A DNA stretch of 64,000 nucleotides from Frigidibacter mobilis (lineage in GTDB: Bacteria > Pseudomonadota > Alphaproteobacteria > Rhodobacterales > Rhodobacteraceae): assembly GCF_001620265.1 (NCBI RefSeq), contig NZ_CP012662.1:26060-90059 (forward strand), written 5' to 3'. Shown here in pieces: positions 58,177 to 64,000 of this stretch; positions within the stretch are counted from its first letter, which is position 1; every line of letters begins with the position of its first letter. The translations under genes and the position numbers were made by a program. The notes beneath the pieces were generated by a model. That model ran no database searches. It was not told where the DNA came from and saw only the letters and a list, made by a program, of their open reading frames with translations.

Positions 58177-58816
58177 CCGCGCGACTGCGCTCGTCGTTGC
58201 TTTGGGTACAGGCGTTTGTTCCGCGCCCCCGGCCCTGGCCGACGGTTTCATCTTTTCGGTTGGCCCAGACGGCCAATTGATTTCCTCTTCTCAAGAGGCA
58301 AACGAGCGCCTTTTTCTCTTCGCAGAACCTCGCGTTCCTGACGCAACGAGCGAGACAGCGATCCCGGCTCGATCTGCCGCCCACGCCACCCCAGAAATCC
58401 TCCATGCGATCGAGACCACGGCTCTGCGGTATGCCGGGCATGGTGCGCTGCGTCGCGCGGGGCTTTCCGTCACTGATTGGGCGCTCCTTTACCGAGCCAA
58501 CATTGAAGTCGAGAGCGCATACAATCCGGCTGCACGTAGCCCTGTCGGTGCCATAGGCCTCGGGCAGCTTATGCCGGATACTGCCCGCGACCTCGGCGTC
58601 GACCCACATGACATTGCGCAGAACCTCGACGGATCAGCTCGCTACCTGCTGATGATGCTCGACCAGTTCGGCGAGGGCTCTCTGGCCCTTGCGGCCTACA
58701 ACGCGGGTCCGGAGGCGGTCACACGCCACGGCGGCATCCCCCCTTTTCGAGAAACCCAAGGGCATGTGGCCCGTGTGACCGCCGTGTTTGAGCGGCTCAG
58801 AGGAGATCTTTCATGA
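58133..58816 (+). CDS. Lytic transglycosylase (VirB1-like)
   Basis: I take the GTG at 58133 as start, since a signal peptide follows (TALVVALGTGVCSAPPALADG). The SLT domain has the catalytic glutamate in NIEVESAYNPAARSPVGAIG, then LGQLMPDTARDLGV and LAAYNAGPEAVTRHGGIPPF. It should cut peptidoglycan to let the secretion channel through. The stop overlaps the VirB2 start (ATGA). It has 227 residues. Confidence 0.82.
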   Translation: MAASVTPRLRSKAADRATALVVALGTGVCSAPPALADGFIFSVGPDGQLISSSQEANERLFLFAEPRVPDATSETAIPARSAAHATPEILHAIETTALRYAGHGALRRAGLSVTDWALLYRANIEVESAYNPAARSPVGAIGLGQLMPDTARDLGVDPHDIAQNLDGSARYLLMMLDQFGEGSLALAAYNAGPEAVTRHGGIPPFRETQGHVARVTAVFERLRGDLS

Positions 58817-59127
58817 CATCGAGAAAACGTCAAAGCGTGCTCCGCACGCGGGCGATCACCGCGTTCGGCGCGATGGCCCTTATCGTGCTGGCGGGTCCAG
58901 CGCTTGCGCAAAGCATCGACCTCTCGCCGGTACAGACCCTGCTTCAAGGCATTGTCGATGCGATCACCGGTCCCTTGGGCATCGTGATTGGCACGCTCGC
59001 ACTGATCGGTGTGTTTCTTTCCTGGCTCTTTGGCATCCTCGACTTTCGTCAGGCGCTTTGGGTCGTGGTTGCAATCGCGGGCATCGCCGCAGCACCCACC
59101 ATCGTCGCCGCCATCTGGACCACCTGA
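58813..59127 (+). CDS. virB2: VirB2/TrbC-like pilin
   Basis: The protein has 104 residues. A long signal peptide ends in GPALAQS, then two hydrophobic helices (GIVIGTLALIGVFLSWLFGI; ALWVVVAIAGIAAAPTIVAA) form the pilin. It is the major subunit of a conjugative pilus and is coupled to the transglycosylase gene. Confidence 0.87.
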   Translation: MTSRKRQSVLRTRAITAFGAMALIVLAGPALAQSIDLSPVQTLLQGIVDAITGPLGIVIGTLALIGVFLSWLFGILDFRQALWVVVAIAGIAAAPTIVAAIWTT

Positions 59128-59148
59128 GCAATCCCGGAGTTCTTGGCC

Positions 59149-59427
59149 ATGGCTGACCAGTCCCGCGTGTTCATCGGCCTTCTGAGGCCACCCAAGCTGA
59201 TGGGCCTGCCGATCATGTACGCCATGGTCTGGCTCTTCGGCTCGACACTCCTGTTCCTCTGGGTGCAGAGCTGGGTGGTGGCCGTCTTCGCGGGGCTGGC
59301 CTGGCCTGCGCTCTGGAAGGCCGCTGACTGGGATCCGAACTTCCTCGACGTCCTGGTGATCACCTTGCAGGAAACCCCACCCACGGCGAACCGCAAGCTC
59401 CACGGGAGCGACAGCTATGCCCCGTGA
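59149..59427 (+). CDS. virB3: VirB3-like inner-membrane protein
   Basis: The protein has about 92 residues. The start FIGLLRPPKLMGLPIMYAMV and two membrane helices are those of VirB3. It overlaps virB4 by 11 bases, as in many VirB operons. Confidence 0.85.
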   Translation: MADQSRVFIGLLRPPKLMGLPIMYAMVWLFGSTLLFLWVQSWVVAVFAGLAWPALWKAADWDPNFLDVLVITLQETPPTANRKLHGSDSYAP

Positions 59428-61813
59428 TGGAATTGGCCATGACGGGGCCGACGCCCTCGACCCGCTGACCGCTCTGCCTGCATGGGTCAAGGGCGAGAAG
59501 CGGCTCTCGTCGATGCTGCCTTATGTGAGCCTCGTGACCGACCGGACGATCCGGACGCGGGGCAACGAGCTGATGCAATGCATTCGCCTCGAAGGGGTGA
59601 ACAGCACCACGAGCGAGGATGCACATCTCGACCGGATCGGCGGGCTTCTCGCCGGGATCGTCGCGCAGGTGGGGACCGAGTTCTCCTTCTACCTGCACAA
59701 GGTCTCGAAGGCGGTCGACGTGACCCTGCCGCCCATCCAGGGCGAGGGCTTCGCAGCCGCCGTCGACCAGCGCTGGCGCGCGCATCTGGGTCAGGCGGGC
59801 CTGCGTGACAAGACACTGACCCTAACGGTGCTGAAGCGCCCCGAGGCGGGGAGCCGTTTGCCCTTCGGTCTGGGGGCGTCGCGTGCGCGACATGCAGCGG
59901 ACACAACCCGCCGCTTGCGCAAGCTCGACGAGGTCGTGGGTTTTCTCCTGTCGTCCTTCGATGAGTTGAAGCCCCGCCTGCTTGCGGCCAGCACTGGCGA
60001 GCTTCTGGGCTTCCTCGGCTCCCTCAACACCGGCGAAGAGCACCCGCTCTTCCCGCGGTCACGCCTCGGCGTGATCGCAGAGGATGTGGCCAATACCCGC
60101 GTCACCTTTCGCGGTACGACCATCGTGCTTTCCGACGGTGCCGTCGGCGACAAGCTCGGCGCGATCTTCGCGGTGAAGAACTATCCCGCCAAGACCGACA
60201 GCCTGATGCTCGACGAGCTGAACCTGCCCGTCGACATGGTGGTCACGCATTCCTTCGTGCCGATCAACGCCAACATCATGGCGGGCCGGATCAAGCGGCA
60301 GCTGCGGCTTATGCAGGCCGCCAACGACGGAGCCGTCAGTCTCGCCCAGGAACTGGAACTCGCGCAGGACGATCTGGAGTCGAAACGCCTGATCTTCGGC
60401 GAGCACCACATGACCGTGGCGGTCTATGCGCGCAGCCAGGCCGCGCTCGACGACATCGCGGCCGAGATCCGCAACATCTCCGCCACCTCCGGCATCAACC
60501 TGATCTCGGAAGCCTTCGGCGCGCGGGCGCATTTCATGGCGCAGCATCCGGGGAACACCGGGGCGCGCAGCCGCAAGGCCGCGATCACGAACCACAACTT
60601 CGCCGATCTCGCCACCTTCCACCGCACCCCGCTTGGCAAGACGGGGCGGGAAGTGCCGTGGGGCGTACCGATCACGCTTTTCCCGACGCCCGAGCGCAGC
60701 GGGTTTCGCTTCAACTTCCACGAACAGGGCGCACCGGACCGCGAGCCCACCGGCGGCCACACGCTGATCCTCGGCCGCCCCGGCTCGGGCAAATCCGTGC
60801 TGGCGGCTTTCCTCATGACCATGGCACGGCGGGCAGGTGCGCGGGTCTTCGTCTTCGACTATCGCGCCGGCATGGAAATGGCCGTCCGCGCGCTAGGCGG
60901 CAGCTATTCGACCGTGCGGGCCGGCCGCCCCACGGGCCTCAATCCCCTCCAGACCGAGATTGATTCCCGCGGTCAGGCCTGGCTTGCCGACTGGCTCGCA
61001 AGCCTGCTCGAGCGCCGCGACCGGCCTCTGACCCCGGTGCAAACCAACCGCCTGCAGGAGGTCGTGCGCCAGAACGCCAGTGCCGGGCACGCCGGCCTCA
61101 GGAACTGGTCCGACTTCGCCTCGCTCCTCGTCTCGACCGATGATGAGGGCGATCTCTTCGAGCGTATGCAGGAATGGACGGCCGATGGCCGCTACGGCTG
61201 GATCTTCGGGGCGAACGCAAACGACACGTTCCAGATCGGGGGCAGCACTGATGCTGACGTCGCGGGCTTCGACCTGACCGGCATCCTCGATTCTGAGAGC
61301 GAGCGGGAACGCATGGCGGTCCTGTCCTACCTCTTCCGCCGGGTCGAGCGGGTGATCGAGGACCGCAAGCCCACCATCATCGTCATCGACGAGGCATGGA
61401 AAGCCCTCGACAACGCCTACTTCGCGGAGCGACTCAGCAACTGGCTGGTGACCGCCCGCAAGCAGAACGCCGTCGTCGTGATGATGACGCAATATGCCAG
61501 CCAGCTCGAGCGCACGCGCACCGGCAAGACCATCGTGGAAGCGGTGCCGACGCAGGTGCTCTTGCCCAACATTCGTGCTTCCGCCGCTGACTACGCGATG
61601 CTCGGCCTGACCGAGAAAGAGCTCGACGTGCTTCTGGGCGTCGGCTCGGCTTCGCGGCTCGCGCTTGTACGCGACGACCGTGGCTCCGTCGTGATCGATG
61701 CCGATCTCAGCGCGCTCGGCCCGCTCGTGACCATCCTTGGTGGAATGGAGAAGGGCGAAGCGCTTGTCGGCGCCGATTATCGCGAACGTCCTGATTTCTG
61801 GAGAGTGACATGA
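59417..61813 (+). CDS. virB4: VirB4-like conjugation ATPase
   Basis: The protein has 798 residues and is intact. The C-terminal ATPase domain has Walker A LGRPGSGKSVLAAF (near 452), Walker B TIIVIDEAWKALDN (near 655) and MMTQYASQLERTRTG. The N-terminal CagE/VirB4 domain includes GVITLFPTPERSGFRFNFHE-like context before it. VirB4 powers pilus assembly and substrate transfer at the inner membrane. It overlaps the lipoprotein gene by four bases. Confidence 0.92.
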   Translation: MPRDGIGHDGADALDPLTALPAWVKGEKRLSSMLPYVSLVTDRTIRTRGNELMQCIRLEGVNSTTSEDAHLDRIGGLLAGIVAQVGTEFSFYLHKVSKAVDVTLPPIQGEGFAAAVDQRWRAHLGQAGLRDKTLTLTVLKRPEAGSRLPFGLGASRARHAADTTRRLRKLDEVVGFLLSSFDELKPRLLAASTGELLGFLGSLNTGEEHPLFPRSRLGVIAEDVANTRVTFRGTTIVLSDGAVGDKLGAIFAVKNYPAKTDSLMLDELNLPVDMVVTHSFVPINANIMAGRIKRQLRLMQAANDGAVSLAQELELAQDDLESKRLIFGEHHMTVAVYARSQAALDDIAAEIRNISATSGINLISEAFGARAHFMAQHPGNTGARSRKAAITNHNFADLATFHRTPLGKTGREVPWGVPITLFPTPERSGFRFNFHEQGAPDREPTGGHTLILGRPGSGKSVLAAFLMTMARRAGARVFVFDYRAGMEMAVRALGGSYSTVRAGRPTGLNPLQTEIDSRGQAWLADWLASLLERRDRPLTPVQTNRLQEVVRQNASAGHAGLRNWSDFASLLVSTDDEGDLFERMQEWTADGRYGWIFGANANDTFQIGGSTDADVAGFDLTGILDSESERERMAVLSYLFRRVERVIEDRKPTIIVIDEAWKALDNAYFAERLSNWLVTARKQNAVVVMMTQYASQLERTRTGKTIVEAVPTQVLLPNIRASAADYAMLGLTEKELDVLLGVGSASRLALVRDDRGSVVIDADLSALGPLVTILGGMEKGEALVGADYRERPDFWRVT

Positions 61814-62025
61814 CCCGTACCATCATTCGCAGCGTCGTGCTGCTCGGGCTCGGCCTGACCCTGACAGCCTGTGCGCAGCATAACCCCCCGCAAGCCAACT
61901 GCTTCAATTTTCGCGAGGCTCCTGCGCAGGCAGGAACCGCCACCGCCACGATCTCGACCATGGGGGCGGACATCACGCGCCGCGACACGGCCTGCGATTT
62001 CGTCCTCTTGGGGGCGGGCGGCTGA
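61810..62025 (+). CDS. Small T4SS-associated lipoprotein
   Basis: The protein has 71 residues with a lipobox (LGLTLTACAQ, cysteine near 21). The mature part has two more cysteines (NCFNF and DTACDF), perhaps a disulfide. It may play the role of VirB7, which anchors the outer-membrane core. It overlaps virB4. Confidence 0.75.
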   Translation: MTRTIIRSVVLLGLGLTLTACAQHNPPQANCFNFREAPAQAGTATATISTMGADITRRDTACDFVLLGAGG

Positions 62026-62029
62026 GCCA

Positions 62030-63196
62030 ATGCGGACCTGGCTTCCTCTCTCGATGATCGGCTTTGCACTGGCAGGTCCCACGGCGGGGCCAGCGGTCGC
62101 CCAGGGCGTGCCGACCTTTGATCTGCGCCTCTTCGCAGAGCGGCAGGCCATCCTTGAGCAGACCGATCGGGACCTGGCACTGCAGCAGGACCGGCTAAGC
62201 CGCGAGGAGGAACTGGCCGAAATCGAGCGCCAGCAACTCGCCTCCCTCGAAGGGCTGATGGATGCCATGTCGCTTGGCGCTGGAGACGTGGCCGGAACCG
62301 TGGCGGGGCTCGAGGCGGGGCAGGGGGCGGTAGACGACATCGAAAGCGCGGCCGCCAGTCTTTATGCGCCCGAGGACGCCAATCCAGCGGCAGCGCGGAT
62401 GTTCGGCGATGCCCGGGAGGGGATCGAGGAGCTGATCATCCGCGCAGCACGCGACACCCATAGTCTGTCCGGGGTCGGCCGTGCGGGCCTTTCGCTCGTG
62501 CAATGGCGCTGTCTCTTGCAGGCGCTGATCTGGCAGGAAAGCCGTTTCCAGATCGGGGCACGCTCACCCGTGGGGGCCTTCGGACTTACCCAGATCATGC
62601 CCGGTACCGCGGGCGATCTCGGGATCTACCCGGCCTATTACGACGATCCCTATCTGCAGGTCACCGGCGGTGCGCGATACCTCGCACAAATGCTGAACAT
62701 GTTCGATGGCAACATTATCCATGCGCTCGCCGCCTATAACGCCGGGCCGGGCAATGTGCAGGATTATGGCGGTGTGCCACCCTTCGCGGAAACCCAAGCC
62801 TATGTCGTGGTGATCCCGCAGCAGTACAACAGCTACCTCGCGGCCGTAGGCGGCATCGATGCGCTCGGCACCATCGACCCTGTGCTCCTCGCCAACGCGA
62901 GTTTCAGCCTCTCGGCCCACGGCGCAGGGGTCTATGGCGACTATTCGCTGGTCTCGGTCCGTGCCGCCGCCCTGCGGGTTCAGGACATCATCACCCGCAT
63001 TGGTGAGACCGAGGATCTCCACGAGGCCATCGCGCTCAACACCTATGCCCGGGCCGAACTGGCCCGGCTGGTCGCAATCCGGACCCGGATCAAGGCCGCC
63101 CGAACCGAGCCACTCAGCGCCGCGCAGATCGCCTTGGCGGCGGCCCAGGCTGCCGAGCGGCAATACATGGATTTCAGTCAGGAGGATTTGCGTTGA
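62030..63196 (+). CDS. Lytic transglycosylase with VirB5-like ends
   Basis: The protein has 388 residues. A signal peptide ends PAVAQG; a coiled-coil region (AILEQTDRDLALQQDRLSRE) precedes an SLT domain with the catalytic glutamate in ALIWQESRFQIGARSPVG then AFGLTQIMPGTAGDLG and ALAAYNAGPGNVQDYGG. After it, the C-terminus ends ERQYMDFSQEDL, matching the tail of the next gene (ERRYMDFTLPDL). It looks like a VirB5-type protein with an inserted transglycosylase. It is the second such enzyme in the operon. Confidence 0.78.
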   Translation: MRTWLPLSMIGFALAGPTAGPAVAQGVPTFDLRLFAERQAILEQTDRDLALQQDRLSREEELAEIERQQLASLEGLMDAMSLGAGDVAGTVAGLEAGQGAVDDIESAAASLYAPEDANPAAARMFGDAREGIEELIIRAARDTHSLSGVGRAGLSLVQWRCLLQALIWQESRFQIGARSPVGAFGLTQIMPGTAGDLGIYPAYYDDPYLQVTGGARYLAQMLNMFDGNIIHALAAYNAGPGNVQDYGGVPPFAETQAYVVVIPQQYNSYLAAVGGIDALGTIDPVLLANASFSLSAHGAGVYGDYSLVSVRAAALRVQDIITRIGETEDLHEAIALNTYARAELARLVAIRTRIKAARTEPLSAAQIALAAAQAAERQYMDFSQEDLR

Positions 63197-63990
63197 ACCT
63201 GCGCCTGCCCCGTTCCCTTTTCGCCGGTAGCATCGCTCTCGCGCTTGCCCTCAATGTCACCGGACCTGTCGCGGCACAGGGTGTGCCCACGGTGGACACT
63301 CAGAACATTGCCCAGGAAATCCGACAGCTTCAGCAGATGCTGCAGGATTTCGGGATCCAGACGGATCTTCTGGACAATGCGCTGGCGCAACTCGAGACGT
63401 TGCAAGGCCAGCTCGATCAGCTGAACGAGATGTATGCCTCGCTTACCGGGCCGCGCAGCATCCTCGGGCTTGCCATGGGCGGCGACCTCGACGACCTCCT
63501 GCAGGCCAATTTCGAAGACATCCCCGGCCTGATCCGAGGCATCCAGGCGGGCGATTGGAGCGCGCTCATCGGGCCCAATGCGGGGCCCATGCGCACGCAG
63601 ATGGAACAGGCGCTGGCAAGCGCCGGGTTCGACGAGGATTCACTCCGCGAGATCGCCACCAGCGGCAATCCGGGTGCCGAAGGCGTGGCCACGCGGGCAA
63701 CCACAGGTGCTGTGATGTCGGCGGCGGCGCAGAACAGCCACGCAGAGGCGGAACAGTCTCTCGAGCGGGTGGAACGTCTGGTCGAGATGATCCCGGACAT
63801 GGAAGATCTCAAAGCCTCGATGGATCATAACACACGCGTCACGGCGGAACTTGCCATCGCCATGACCCGGATGTGGGAGCTGGAAGCGATCCAAACCCTA
63901 GGCGCAGGCAATGCAGGCGTGGTCGACGCCGCCACCGTTGCCGAAGAACGCCGCTACATGGACTTCACCTTGCCGGACCTTGAGCCATGA
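63193..63990 (+). CDS. virB5: VirB5-like T4SS protein
   Basis: The protein has 265 residues. A signal peptide (GSIALALALNVTGPVAAQG) is followed by a helical, glutamine-rich coiled coil (IAQEIRQLQQMLQDFGIQTD) and a conserved C-terminus, AEERRYMDFTLPDLEP. VirB5 proteins sit at the pilus tip. It is linked by overlapping codons to both neighbours. Confidence 0.78.
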   Translation: MNLRLPRSLFAGSIALALALNVTGPVAAQGVPTVDTQNIAQEIRQLQQMLQDFGIQTDLLDNALAQLETLQGQLDQLNEMYASLTGPRSILGLAMGGDLDDLLQANFEDIPGLIRGIQAGDWSALIGPNAGPMRTQMEQALASAGFDEDSLREIATSGNPGAEGVATRATTGAVMSAAAQNSHAEAEQSLERVERLVEMIPDMEDLKASMDHNTRVTAELAIAMTRMWELEAIQTLGAGNAGVVDAATVAEERRYMDFTLPDLEP

Positions 63991-64000
63991 GTAGGGCAGG
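63987..64000 (+). CDS. Start of the next T4SS gene (cut by window end)
   Basis: An ATG at 63987 overlaps the VirB5 stop as ATGA and begins MSRA. By gene order a VirB6/TrbL-type channel protein is likely, but only four codons are visible. Confidence 0.4.

Noticed and set aside
1..64000. CRISPR arrays, tRNA and rRNA genes
   Set aside because: I looked for regularly spaced short repeats and for cloverleaf or rRNA signatures and saw none.

Overview
The window looks like a large repABC plasmid (or chromid) from an alphaproteobacterium of the Rhodobacterales (Rhodobacter, Paracoccus or Roseobacter type). The evidence is high GC, a repA-repB-repC replicon, LexA boxes of the alphaproteobacterial type GTTC-N7-GTTC, an FnrL-type box, and a block of accessory genes (DUF2493, WGR, toprim, strawberry-notch helicase, DUF6915, DUF6878, DUF932, Ssb) that I associate from memory with plasmids and islands of this order.

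Layout. 1-2.8 kb: a type III restriction-modification pair (mod, and res running off the edge) with a LexA box in front. 2.9-16.5 kb: WGR, DUF2493, a large intergenic palindrome, toprim, and a strawberry-notch helicase gene cut in two by a 6.35 kb element. That element has 160-bp perfect terminal inverted repeats, three overlapping tyrosine recombinases (RIT-like) and, as cargo, a primase-helicase of the AEP-TOTE conflict type. 16.6-20.4 kb: a small SOS-linked gene, an AbiEi/AbiEii system and an Xre-RES system. 20.4-31.9 kb: small plasmid genes, one of which (DUF6915) is split by an 8.0 kb Tn554-like element carrying a TetR-controlled cytochrome b561 and HlyD/FtsX/ABC-ATPase operon. 32-38.4 kb: DUF932, then a two-gene short Argonaute system (SMEK-APAZ plus PIWI) with a LexA box between its -35 and -10 hexamers, a truncated DUF3800 gene, an IS66-like end, an IS3-family element and a clipped ssb. 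39-47.3 kb: plasmid genes, a 722-residue ParB-like protein and the repABC replicon with parS-like palindromes. 47.6-54.2 kb: a serine resolvase, a DUF1612-like protein, and a Usp / HTH / P-type ATPase group around an FnrL-type box. 54.6-64 kb: an HTH protein, ParDE and the start of a VirB-type conjugation operon.

Together this is a conjugative-looking, stably partitioned replicon loaded with conflict systems: type III R-M, AEP-TOTE, AbiE, Xre-RES, ParDE and short pAgo. Three units in this set are preceded by LexA boxes, suggesting the plasmid links some defence functions to DNA damage.

Caution. About 34 reading-frame breaks are present, and every one I could resolve is a single missing base, mostly in a run of G or C. 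Homologous coding resumes at once in the next frame, so I give reconstructed spans and treat most breaks as probable sequencing undercalls. The splits caused by insertion elements are real structural events.
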